A DNA stretch of 64,000 bases, taken from positions 123,514,594 through 123,578,593 of the forward strand of contig OW240915.1 of NCBI GenBank assembly GCA_933207985.1. The letters run 5' to 3'. Below the pieces are notes generated by a model. That model did not search any database. It saw nothing but the letters and a program-made list of their open reading frames with translations, and was not told the origin of the DNA. A program made the position numbers and the translations under genes. Positions 10,081-19,968 of the stretch are shown one piece after another (the first letter of the stretch is position 1; the number at the start of each line of letters is the position of its first letter). Source of the DNA: Pelobates cultripes (taxonomy: Eukaryota; Chordata; Amphibia; Anura; Pelobatidae).

Positions 10081-10260
10081 GGGTGGGCCCCTTGCTACAG
10101 TGGTCCTACCTGTAGAAGGCCACCCAACCACCTTCTTAGTTGACACAGGCGCAGCATCCATAGAGAACAAGACCTGCCTGACTCCTCTTTCCTGTCTAAC
10201 ATTGATGTTTCTTGTGTAGGTGTAGATAGCACTCCACGGAGTAGCCCATTAACTAAGCCC
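10081..10260 (+). pseudogene. Retroviral protease remnant
   Basis: The sequence at about 10081-10180 reads VVLPVEGHPTTFLVDTGAAS, containing the DTGA catalytic loop of a retropepsin preceded by a hydrophobic strand. Stops follow within 25 codons. The downstream frame (10261 onward) retains NLLGADVLSRL, the protease C-terminal helix region (consensus GRDLL-like), so the protease straddles the two frames. Confidence 0.7.
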
Positions 10261-11988
10261 TTGCAAGTTGACACTTACCCTGATCTCCTGGCACGCTTTG
10301 TTGTCTCCTTTACCTGCCCAATTAACCTACTGGGAGCAGATGTCCTTTCCCGGTTACAAGCCTCTATCTTCTTCACCCCAGATGGCCTGATTCAGCTATC
10401 CTCCCCTCTGTCTACTGCTGATACTTCGGCCCTCTGCTCCTTACCCCTCCTGCTCCATATGGAGACACCTGATAGGGATGCAAGGGTCCTAGATGGTTCC
10501 CCCAGTGCCTTTGCCAGAATACCTGTCCCCATGAAGAAGAAGTCTGAAAAGGGTGAGCCTGAAAAGTACAGGATGGTTCAGGGCCTCAAAGCTGTTAATG
10601 AAGCAACTGTTCTGGAAACCTCCATTGTACCTAACCCTCATACGCTCCTGTTAGGCACCCATCATCTCACTCGGGACCAGGTGAGAGGAATCTCTGCTAT
10701 CTATCCTCCCAAGGCACACAAGCCCCTCTATGCTTTCCTGGGCCTAATCTCCTATTGCAGATCCTGGATACCAGAGGCCTCCATTCTCATGCAACCTCTG
10801 TATGATGCCTTAAAGACTGAACCCTTTTCCCTGTCTCCTGAGGCCTTACCAGCTTCTTTGCCTTGCAACGTGCCATCTCCACTGCCCCGGCCCTGGGTCT
10901 CCCAGATTATGAGAAGCCTTTCAAGTTGTTCATGTCATGCCTCTGGAGTCCTCACACAGTCTCATGGCTCCCGCCAGCACCCCATTGGCTACTACTCCTG
11001 CCTACTAGACCCCGTGGCAAGAGGAGGCCCCTCCTGTCTTCAAGCAGTTTTTGCAGCAAAGGCCCTCATTGAAAAGACAAGTAACTTGGTACTTGGACAT
11101 CACCTCACCATTCTTGCACCCCATGACATTGCTGCTATCATCAGCCAGGTGCAGCCCAAACATCTCTCTGCTGCCCGTCACCTCCGCTTACAGTGCTCTC
11201 TCCTGCTACCAGATAATGTATCCCTGCAGAGGTGCTACTCCCTTAACCCGGTCACTCTTCTGCCACTTCCAGGGGGGGAAATTCCCCACTACTGGTACAG
11301 CCTCGACACAGACCCAGACTCCATGCTTTCTCTGAACATGCTCAAGGCCCCTGTCCCACATGACACTCAGCTTTTCCCTCATTGCACCTTGTGGTACAGA
11401 AATACTCCAGGACTCGAACCCCACTATGAAGAAGACTTGTTCCAGTTGGCGGAGATGCGACTCATCCTAACAGATCTGTTCCGTGATCCTAATGGCAATT
11501 GTCTAGCCTTAGTCCACCTGCCTCTGGAGGTAAATCACCTATACCACCACTGGGGTCTAGCTGTCCCTCATGTCTCTCTCTCCAAGTCCCCACAGATTTC
11601 ATGGAAAGAACTTGGCCCGCTGGCCAAATCATGGAACATGGAAGATATCATACTGGATTTGCTGTCACCACAGTGGATAAAGTACTTCAAGCATCCCCAC
11701 TCCCCCCCATCCATGTCTGCACAAGAAGCTGAGCTACAGGCTCTCACCACAGCATGCAAGGTCTCTGAAGGAAGACGCACCAATATCTACACTGATTCAA
11801 GATATGAACTAGGAGTGGCACATGACTTCGGACTAATCTGGAAGACAAGAGGATTCCTCACAGCAACTGGCACACCAGTTAAGCACAGCATGGCTATCAA
11901 GGAGCTGATGGATGCCCTACTTCTCCCTGAAGAAGTGGCCATACTGAAGGTAAAGGCTCATGGGAGACTGAATTCAGATGAAACATGA
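10261..11988 (+). pseudogene. Pol remnant: protease end, RT connection, RNase H (575 aa)
   Basis: After the protease tail, a short basic segment (MKKKSEKGEPEKYRMVQGLKAVN, like the RT fingers consensus KPxGxYRxVQDLRxVN) leads into RT. The palm with the catalytic Asp pair is absent: the frame jumps to the region after it (KPLYAFLGLISYCRSWIPEAS, the thumb/connection consensus). RNase H follows near 11700-11980 with AQEAELQALTTACK and IYTDSRYELGVAHDFG. The ORF closes at a TGA just before a conserved GNxxAD block. The long frame is open but the internal deletion makes it inactive. Confidence 0.8.
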
Positions 11989-12042
11989 GGCAACTATATA
12001 GCTGATCAAGCCGCCAAAAATGCTGCGTGTGCACCAAGGGAA

Positions 12043-12894
12043 GTGGAACGAAGAGTGTCCGCTGAAGAGATCCCTATATTCACCATGCAGACCTTAACCA
12101 CAGACCTCAAGCTCCTGAAAGAACAACAAGCAGCTGTTGATCCTGCAGAAATACAAAGCTGGAAACAAAAAGGGGCAACCCTTAAAGATGGGCTGTACTC
12201 CAACAACCTCAAGTTCTGTTTACCCAAGAGCATGTATTCAGTAGTGGTCCAGTGTTCCCATAGAGCATCATACCTGTCCAAGACCCTGATGAACTCTCTG
12301 ATCAGCAAATACTATGAAGCATCAGGAATCACCTCTCTGACCAACAGCTACTGCAAATCCTGCACCATCTGTGCCAAGTGCAACCCAGGCAGAATGGAAA
12401 AAGCTCAGCCGAAGCATCTAGCCAAACCTCACTATCCCTTTCAAAGAATCCAAGTTGACCACATCCAAATGCCAAAGAGTGGCCGGTATGAATACGCACT
12501 GGTCACAGTGGACATGTTCTCACATTTTGGTACAACTCATCTAACATACATGTGGCCACCTTTATATTTGATTATTGTGATATTGTACAAGCATCCTTGT
12601 ACATTCCCGCAATCATTGGTAAAAACAGTATACAAAGACATTCCCAACATAAAGGACCCATACATATGTGTTACAGACGACTACTGGGGACATGACTGTA
12701 GTTCCTGGCGGGCGGCTGGTTGGAATGCAGGGCCAGCTTGGGGCTACAAACCACAGAGTGCCTTATACAGGTTGGACAGAAATGGGGAGTCCTTATTACA
12801 CAGAATGACTATACGGAAACCGGGAGGGATGACCCCAATGAAACTTACCCTAAACATAGAACATACCAGCCCGGAGATGCTGGCAAATATGTAA
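12043..12894 (+). pseudogene. Integrase N-terminus fused in frame to an env segment by deletion
   Basis: The first ~170 codons contain an integrase zinc-finger Cys pair (CKSCTICAKC), the linker HYPFQRIQVDHIQMP and the first core strand (YALVTVDMFS). Then the DDE core is lost and the frame continues in a different kind of sequence with Env-surface character (ICVTDDYWGHDC, Gly/Trp-rich). The apparent open frame is therefore a fusion made by an internal deletion of about 0.8-1 kb, not a viral protein. Confidence 0.65.
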
Positions 12895-12992
12895 TGGGAA
12901 TGTATTGGAAAGGGGGGAGCTCCTATAATAAACAGGGAACCTTCTACCTACAAGATATGTATCAGTCACCAGAGTAGGTAGCTTCCCGACAT

Positions 12993-13514
12993 ATGATCAC
13001 TAATCCACTTAAACCCCACATTCAGACCTTTAAGGACATGGTAGCCATAGCAAACCCTACAGTTGAAGATACTATGGCTACAGAGACAGAATTCTCTGAC
13101 ACTAACCTATGGCTTGAATGGATGAGATATAATGCTAACAAACACAATAAACCTAACTGCTATGTCTGTGGAGGAGCCAGACCCCACCTAGGTACTGAAC
13201 CCCTAAACCTACCCCTTGACATAGAATTGTGTTTCCTAAGCCTCTACACTACCCTCAAGACTAATCAGTCAGCTTGTGAAGAGTGGAAAAAGGAATACCC
13301 GATTTTGACTAAGAACATCAAACCAGACGAGGGTATTACTATATATCCAGGGAACTACACCTGCTACGGTATATATGGTGGAAAAGGCCGATTTTGGGGT
13401 AATTTCACTGGTAAATGTTATGCCACTTATAGCACGGTTCCACTCGCCCTCCTACAAAAACATGTTAAATATATTGGTTATGTGGGGATATGCAGCTTAG
13501 GTCAAGGCTGGTAG
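12993..13514 (+). pseudogene. Env surface-subunit remnant (173 aa)
   Basis: An open frame with Cys pairs (CYVCGG at about residue 49) and N-linked sites (NYTC, NFTG) is typical of a retroviral surface glycoprotein. It lacks its N-terminal part and any signal peptide, and stops before the transmembrane subunit. Position between pol and the TM-like ORF supports the call; sequence similarity alone is weak. Confidence 0.6.
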
Positions 13515-13680
13515 ATTTATGGTGGGGGGAATGTACCTTGGCCAAAGTTATTATGCCTATACACATTATATCTGACAGCCACCAAGTGGCACATGATAAG
13601 TCACACTCACACACCAGGACCGGAAGAGGCACTCCTGTAAAGGGCAGTTTCGTCCCCCATGTAACATAGATGCCTTTGGA

Positions 13681-14305
13681 TTGCCAAGGGGGGTGCCTAA
13701 TGAATTCAAGGCAAGAGATGAAGTTGCAGCAGGGTTTGAATCCATCCTCCCTATCATCACGGCCAATAAGAATTTGAATTGGATTAATTATATACATTAT
13801 AACCAACAACGGTTTGTAAACTATACAAGAGATGCCCTCCAGGGGTTGGCTGAGCAACTTCAGGCCACATCCCAGATGACTTTCCAGAAAAGAATGGCCC
13901 TAGACATGATCCTAGCGGAGAAAGGGGGGATATGTAAAATACTCCCTGACACCATGACATGTTGCACCTACATTCCAGACATCACACAGGCCCCAATGGC
14001 AAAGTAACCCTGGCAATAGAGAAGTTAGAGAGTCTCTCAGAAGGAACTCTGGGGTCACTGATCCATGGGAAAGATGGTTTGGGTGGATGACTGGTTGGCA
14101 GAAAGTTCTGGCTCAAATGGGTGTGGCAGTCCTGATAATGTTGATCATCCTTGCTCTCATTGTTTGTTGTTTTCTTCCCTGTATTAAGAAGTGTTTAGAG
14201 AAAACAGCAGATCAGGCCACACCGACTTTCATTCATCAGGAGATAGATGAGGGGGAGTACCCGTTGCAGTCCCTCCCCTCCAATACCAATGTTACATTAT
14301 TTTAG
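13681..14305 (+). pseudogene. Env transmembrane-subunit remnant
   Basis: Frame one (13681-14007) holds an ectodomain with LQGLAEQLQATSQM, RMALDMILAEKGG and a Cys cluster (C followed eight residues later by CC), matching the heptad, immunosuppressive-like and disulfide-loop region of gamma-type TM proteins, where CX6CC is usual. A stop interrupts it at 14007. Frame two (14087-14305) supplies the membrane anchor (VAVLIMLIILALIVCCFLPCI) and a cytoplasmic tail. The break and the missing upstream fusion region make it non-functional. Confidence 0.75.
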
Positions 14306-14500
14306 GGACCATAGGGTTAGCGTCTGTCTTTACAGGCAAAGTCTGTAGCGAGGGGGGTGGTGGACCAGTCACTGCTTGTCTTATGCGCAGCACCAAAAGA
14401 GTTCCGAGGCCTGTTGGACAGATGTGCTGTAGGCTATTAGGGACAGCTTATAGGGATAGATTTTGCTACTAGATATGGCTTTCAGTAAATAGTCATTTTA

Positions 14501-14508
14501 AGGGGGGA
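14501..14508 (+). promoter_or_regulatory. Polypurine tract of the endogenous retrovirus
   Basis: AGGGGGGA directly precedes the TGTTATGG start of the 3' LTR. Confidence 0.7.
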
Positions 14509-14509
14509 C

Positions 14510-14905
14510 TGTTATGGATAGAAATTAATGTAGGTAAAATATCTATTTACGTTGTATACCTGTATTCAGAATTTACTCAAAATGGCTGCTAGAGCACCCC
14601 CTCCCATCGACTGAACACCTTGTGGAACAAGATGGTGTCTCCATCGGGAGTAAAATCCCGAGATGATGGTGACATCACACTTTAGGGGAAGTGCATTAGG
14701 TAAGACACTTAACACTTGAACAATTAAAGATGTATTCACTCTGTTATCTTGCATTTTTCATATGAAGTATTTCTGCCTTTATAAGGGGCTAGCCGCTCCT
14801 CTGATTAAACATTCCAGAGTTTTTCATTTATCTGAACTTGTGCCAGTGTGATTTACTCAGCGTGCACGCATTCTATTTTAAGCAATCTGGACAGGGGCAG
14901 ATATT
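14510..14905 (+). repeat. 3' LTR of the endogenous retrovirus
   Basis: It begins TGTTATGG after the purine tract. A TATA box (TTTATAAGG) is near 14777 and a polyadenylation signal ATTAAA near 14805, a spacing typical of a short R region. The right edge is approximate: L1-b homology resumes at about 14906-14935. Confidence 0.65.
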
Positions 14906-15156
14906 CAAGCAAACACTTGGTTTGATCTAAAACATTAGCACATGCTACTACCACTCAAAGTAGAGATCAAAAAGATCAAGCCTGGCATCAAATAGAATTA
15001 GCATTGGTAGGAGCAGAACATTTTTCAGAACTATTTTAGACAACAACAAAAGGTAAACATAAAAATACTACAGAGGCCCCAGAAAATGTATTGGTTATTT
15101 ATAATATTTTTAAATTTTGGAATAAATTTAAAAAAGATAATTAATTAGAACACGAA

Positions 15157-16418
15157 TGTCACGAACGCACCCTACTCCAAGAGTGTGCGTGACGTAGTTG
15201 TGGTGGTGAAAGGGTTAAAGTTCACTATTTGTCTGCAACAGACTGGAAATAATGACAAAATCCTCCTTTTAACACCACCCACACTTAAACATAATAATAA
15301 AACTATTACTATTTTAACGCTGCCACCACCAAGACAATTTATAAATGGGGTGCCTTGGTGCCCCAGGTAAATCAATAATAAAACCCACCAAATATTACAT
15401 AGTACAATATTTAAGGAATTGCAAAAATACTAACTAGTCTCTTCAGGTAACGTGATTCTTAACCAGACAAAGGCAGAACTTAATAAATGAATGTTTATTA
15501 TGAGCAAAAACTAGTCACAGTGCATATAAAAATATATGATGGTAATTTATTTACACCAACAACAGATAAAAACAAAAAGGATAAAATACAGAAATCCTAA
15601 TTACTCACGTAAGTTTTCAAAGTACAACTTCTGTCCAGGGGGTCTCTGGCAAGGAAAGATGGTGACTCACTTAGAATTAGATTCTGATCCCCAAGCAAAT
15701 ACACAGCACCCTTCAGGATCATTAGAGATATACCCTGTGGATTACCACACCTCACCCAGAGGTGGAGTTAAGAGATACTAAGTGACCACCTCCTTGTGTC
15801 CAGACCCACATCAATCCAAATGGAAACATTTGGTTCTATCTTCTCTTATGTAACCGCCACAGAAATAATAATTGCCTTTATGAATTTATTATTTTTCCAA
15901 TAGGACAGACATCACAATTCCTGCCACACGGTTTAAGTTGTGCAACTCATGTTTAGGCTTAATTAAAAGATTGGGCTTGTCCCATTCCAAATATAATAAA
16001 AATGAGGCTTAATTATTAAGCTTTGGGTAAGTATTAATGTTTCTTTTGGATATGATACTGGAACACAAGGGTCTTCATGAAACTAATACCATTACCATAT
16101 CAAAGGATTGAACTATCTCTTACAAGGTACATGCCAAATGGATGAAGAGACATTCAGACTTTTTCCAAGTATAGAACCTCACACCTTGCAGAGCCTTGAT
16201 TACTTCACATCCATATAGTAAAATCCTTTTCACATTGCTATGCCATTCACACTACCCCTTCTGTCATCTGACATCTGTGGGGGTCCCAGGTTCAAAAGAT
16301 GTAACCCCTTTTGATCTCAACAATACCATCTCTGTAATTTGTGCTATTTACTACACAAATTACATTAAAGAATAATATTCCATAGTGTAATAATAAATTA
16401 TGCACCCTTGCCGTGACA
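15157..16418 (-). repeat. Solo LTR of the Gmr1-like gypsy family
   Basis: Its reverse complement begins TGTCACGGCAAGGGTG and ends GTTCGTGACA, and aligns along its length with the LTRs at 27190-28431 and 33544-34843, with many more differences than those have from each other. No internal region is present, as expected after LTR-LTR recombination. It interrupts L1-b. Flanking 5-mers (ACGAA and AAGGA) are not identical, so the target duplication has decayed or been lost. It includes the 58-bp segment that is absent from the 5' LTR at 27190-28431. Confidence 0.9.
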
Positions 16419-16574
16419 AAGGACTGTTCCCTTTTTTGCCTATGGAGGTGATTTCGATGAATATTGAAGATATTAATACTAGTAAATGGCTAAAGGCGGG
16501 AATCCACACTATTAAAGACTGTATTGACATAAGAGAAATTAAACCATTTAGTCAGCTACAAATAAAATTTGGAC

Positions 16575-17130
16575 TTAAGAGAACACTATAGTCACCTAAA
16601 TTACTTTAGCTAAATAAAGCAGTTTTAGTGTATAGATCATTCCCCTGCAATTTCACTGCTCAATTCACTGTCATTTAGGAGTTAAATCACTTTGTTTCTG
16701 TTTATGCAGCCCTAGCCACACCTCCCCGGATATGATTGACAGAGCCTACATGAAAAAACGAAAACTGGTTTCACTTTCAAACAGGTGTAATTTATCTTAA
16801 ATAATTGTATCTCAATCTCTAAATTGAACTTTAATCACATACAGGAGGCTCTTGCAGGGTCTAGCAAGCTATTAACATAGCAGGGGATAAGAAAATCTTA
16901 ATTAAACAGAACTTGCAATAAAGAAAGCCTAAATAGGGCTCTCATTACAGGAAGTGTTTATGGAAGGCTGTGCAAGTCACATGCAGGGAGGTGTGACTAG
17001 GGTTCATAAACAAAGGGATTTAACTCCTAAATGGCAGAGGATTGAGCAGTGAGGCTGCAGGGGCATGTTCTATACACCAAAACTGCTTCATTAAGCAAAA
17101 GTTGTTCAGGTGACTATAGTGTCCCTTTAA
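16575..17130. mobile_element. TTAA-flanked palindromic MITE
   Basis: TTAA at 16575-16578 and 17127-17130 flanks inverted ends GAACACTATAGTCACCT and AGGTGACTATAGTGTCC. The inverted similarity extends inward for well over 100 bp per side, so the single strand could fold into one long hairpin. No coding frame. TTAA targets are used by piggyBac and Kolobok superfamilies; which one mobilised it cannot be told here. It splits L1-b, whose homology resumes directly on the right. Confidence 0.85.
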
Positions 17131-17483
17131 TAGTAAAGAGATCTTCACATATCTGAGAATCAAATTATTTTTGGGGAAATATTTAGAATTCAAGGAGGAT
17201 GAGAGAATTAATAATTTAAGAACATTCTTAAAGAATATTCTTGATATTTATAGACAGAAAGGACACATAACTAGATGCTTTGAATTTGTTTATTTATTTT
17301 TTTGCAGTGCATGAAAAATGGTACAGGCATGCCTGATGTGCCCCAAGAGCAGTCCCCAGGCTATTTCCTCGCTTTACATGCAGGGTACACAAGTAACAAG
17401 CACGACTTAATTGTTTTAGCTGACTTAATCACTTAGATTTTTGTTTAGACTGTTTAGCTAATAAGATATACATTTAATGCTGA

Positions 17484-17655
17484 AACTTGCATTGATTTAT
17501 CTACGGTGACACATCTATTCTTAACACACTAATGACAGTGCAATGCATCGGTTTGTCTATGGTAACACTTCTATTCTTAACACACTGATGTTAGTGCTAT
17601 TCATTGGTTTGTCTATGGTAACACATCTATACTTAACATGCTGATAATAGTGCTA
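17484..17655 (+). repeat. Tandem repeat, about 55 bp x 3
   Basis: Three diverged units share 'gtttgtctatggtaacac' and 'tctattcttaacacactgat'. Period measured at 55, 55 and 56 bases. Confidence 0.8.
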
Positions 17656-17953
17656 GTAATTCTTAAGGTTATTGGTATGCATGTTTTACTTATAGCACTT
17701 GTTGATGTGATTGAGCATTACTACTAAGCTTAATATATAACATGCAGGGTCTAAGCAGAAGCTTCGTGTGAAGTTTCACTTATATACTAATACTACTTAC
17801 CCGGTGGAAGAAGAATGTTACACTGTATACAAGTATACAAACGTAGCCAGGATTCAGCTGTAAGCATTTGCAACACTTACAACAATCAAGTAACACACAT
17901 TCATATAAAATGTAAGTTACTTGGCCAGTCAATGTAATGACAGGTATGAATAA

Positions 17954-18943
17954 GTAGATAACGCCCTAATTCCCACGGTATTAGGGAGCTATCTACTAAA
18001 AGGCTGAAAGACCTAAATTAATCTTTCAGGCAAATTTACTAATACTAAGTAAAGATTACTTAGTATTAGTAAATTATGCCCCTACTCGCTATACCGCGAG
18101 TAGGGGCATGTCCATTAAACAGTGAGCAACCCCCTGAGCAGAGGGTGGGGGACCTAAATCAGAATAGGGGGGACCTAATGTCCTCCCCCCTGGCCTCCAC
18201 CCCTGAGCGGTTGGTGGGGGCCCTAAATACCAATTGGGTGGGGGACCTAATGTCCTCCCCCCTGGCCCCCACCCCTGAGCAGTAGGTGGGGGCCCTAAAT
18301 TAGAATGAGGGGGGGAACCTAATGTCCATCCCTCTGGCCCCCACCCCTGAGTGGTGGGTGGGGGCCCTAAATACTAATTGGGGGGACCTGGGGGAGGGGT
18401 GGGGGCCGGGGGAGGACAATAGGTCCCCCATCCATTATTTTACTTTAGGGCCCCCACCCGCTGCTCAGGGGTGGGGGCGGGGGGGCAATAGGCCCCCCTT
18501 ATTCTAATTTAGGGCCCCCACCCACTGGTCAGGGGTGGGGGCCGGGGGAGGACAATAGGACCCACCCATTATTTTACTTTAGGGCCCCCACCCGCCGCTC
18601 AGTGGTGGGGGCAGGGGGGCAATAGGCCCCCCTTATTCTAACTTAGGGCCCCCACCTGCCACTCAGGGGTGGGGGCCGGGGGGGGCAATAGGCCCCCCTT
18701 TAGCTTAAAAGCCCCCACTCACGCGTCGCGGGTGGGGGCTCGGTAGGGGGGAAGGTTTTTTTATTGGCTGCTCACCGTTTAATAGATATGCCCCTACTAG
18801 CGGTATAGCGAGTAGGGGCACAATTTACTAATACTAAGTAATTTTTACTTAGTATTAGTAAATTTGGCTGAAAGACCAATTTAGGTCTTTCAGCCTTTTG
18901 GTAGATAACTCCCTAATACCATGGGAATTAGGGAGTTATCTAC
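17954..18943. mobile_element. Fold-back element: mirrored hairpin arrays around GC-rich repeats
   Basis: The left arm carries four successive small hairpins: GTAGATAAC..GCTATCTAC, GGCTGAAAGACC..TCTTTCAGG, ACTAATACTAAGTA..TTAGTATTAGT and TGCCCCTACTCGC..GAGTAGGGGCA. The right arm carries the same four in reverse order and orientation (18790-18943). Between them are G/C-rich units (GGTGGGGGCCCTAAAT-like) that are also inverted about the centre near 18400. The whole 990 bp is therefore a palindrome made of palindromes, resembling fold-back transposons. A half copy of the left arm is at 60905-61080. No coding sequence. Confidence 0.75.
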
Positions 18944-18954
18944 CAAGCAGCTGC

Positions 18955-19125
18955 AAGAGAAGTTCCGAAATTCCGAAGTCCTGAAGTTGCCGAAGTTGCC
19001 GAAGTGCAGAGGTCCCGAAGTTCTGAAATTACTGAATTTCCGAAGTGTCAAAGTGCCGAAGTTACCAAAGTTCCGAAGTGTCGAAGTGCGAATTGCCGAA
19101 GTCCTGAATTTCGGAATGCCGAGCT
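18955..19125 (+). repeat. CCGAAGT-type minisatellite
   Basis: Degenerate 8-10-bp units such as GAAGTTCCGAAGT and CCTGAATTTCCGAAGT follow the fold-back element directly. Confidence 0.8.
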
Positions 19126-19164
19126 GAACCGAAAAATGTTCCCATGCACATGCCTACCCAATAT

Positions 19165-19772
19165 GTATAAAGAAGCATGATGATAATACATATATTGAGG
19201 GCATGAAAGATAGTTTTGGCAAGGCATAGGAAAAGTAAAAAGATATTAGAGTGGAATTAAATAAAAAATCAAACAATATATCAGTGTAAAATGGAAATCA
19301 GAATAATTAAAAATAATTCATATGGATTAAGGAAAATTAATAAATGGACAAAAATTCTGGAAATAAAATAATAATAATAAATAATAAAAGAGGAAGTTCA
19401 GAGTAAGGTAGTTATCATTGATTACAGTTAAATTTAATGTTTAATGTCTCACAAGTATGAATGTGGCCCAAAGGAAAATAAGATTTATTGTGTTTTGGTA
19501 TAAATATAAGATAAAATGAATATAGATGCATAATGGGACAATAAGTAATAAGGTAAAAATTGATCCCTGGGACATGTGAATATGGGTTTGAATGTTTTTA
19601 TTGTATGTATTTTTATTGTGCAATCCATGTATATGTATATGTATTTCTGTGTATGGAATGTAAAATCTATGATATTTTGAATACATGAATTGTAATGTAA
19701 AAGGGAATGTATGTAAAGAAATAAGAAAACTATATGAAAAATAAAATATATAAAAAAAAATAAATAAACCAA
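19165..19772 (+). pseudogene. L1-b ORF2 end and 3' UTR
   Basis: The start aligns with 36793 onward of L1-a ('gatgataatacatatatt'). It runs through the decayed ORF2 C-terminus, then an AT-rich 3' UTR, to an A-rich end with AATAAA motifs. No open frame remains on the plus strand. Two minus-strand open frames here (19441-19916) are low-complexity shadows. Confidence 0.75.
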
Positions 19773-19953
19773 ATCGAGCATGAATTTCAGTTGCAGAAGA
19801 CAAAACTTAAGGCCCATGAACAAATAACAATTGAAGACAGCTGCAGTAAAGGCTAGACAGAATAAAAAGGATGAAACCAGCATTTGGTGATGTGTTCCAT
19901 GCGTTCCAGATTTCAAACAATCATTGCCGGCAAAAGATTCTTAATAAAGTATT
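19773..19953. other. Flank between two LINE insertions
   Basis: Short sequence outside L1-b and before the 15-bp target duplication of the next insertion. No repeat or gene recognised. Confidence 0.6.
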
Positions 19954-19968
19954 AAAAACTGTTATTTT

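Larger units (their letters stand above)
7795..14905 (+). mobile_element. Endogenous retrovirus, decayed, with no 5' LTR found
   Basis: L1-b homology is interrupted from about 7795 to 14905. Inside, in order, are a leader, a gag starting MGQKLAKP, a Pro-rich Gag segment, a capsid-like segment, a protease DTGA motif, a pol remnant, an RNase H, an integrase zinc finger, an env surface and transmembrane region, a purine tract and a 3' LTR. No copy of the 3' LTR was found at the 5' end, so that end is deleted or truncated. The RT catalytic core and integrase core are also missing. Many stops break gag, pol and env. The MGQ start and the Env TM type suggest a gamma/epsilon-like retrovirus; that class assignment is inference. 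Confidence 0.85.
17300..19164. other. Inserted block with tandem repeats and a fold-back palindrome
   Basis: L1-b homology breaks at about 17300 and resumes at about 19165, with roughly 400 bp of L1 lost. The block contains a 55-bp triplicated repeat (17484-17655), a hairpin around CAAGTAAC/GTTACTTG (about 17886-17922), the fold-back element (17954-18943) and a CCGAAGT-rich minisatellite (18955-19125). No gene seen. Whether the block came in as one element or in steps is unknown. Confidence 0.6.
1..19772 (+). mobile_element. L1-type LINE copy (L1-b), 3' part, broken by nested insertions
   Basis: Pieces collinear with the better L1 at 22579-37345 lie at 1-109, 4536-5178, 7680 to about 7794, about 14906-15156, 16419-16574, 17131 to about 17300 and about 19165-19772. 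Read in order they follow ORF2 from the reverse transcriptase N-terminal side through the YADD region and the C-terminal region to an AT-rich 3' UTR ending in an A-rich tail near 19750-19772. About 400 bp of ORF2 C-terminal sequence is missing where the block at 17300-19160 sits. The 5' half lies beyond the window edge. The pieces carry stops and frameshifts, so the element is dead. It is the oldest layer here, since a CR1, two LTR families, a retrovirus and a MITE all interrupt it. Confidence 0.85.

Noticed and set aside
19441..19916. Two minus-strand open frames rich in Phe/Tyr/Ile
   Set aside because: Low-complexity translation of the AT-rich L1 3' UTR on the wrong strand.
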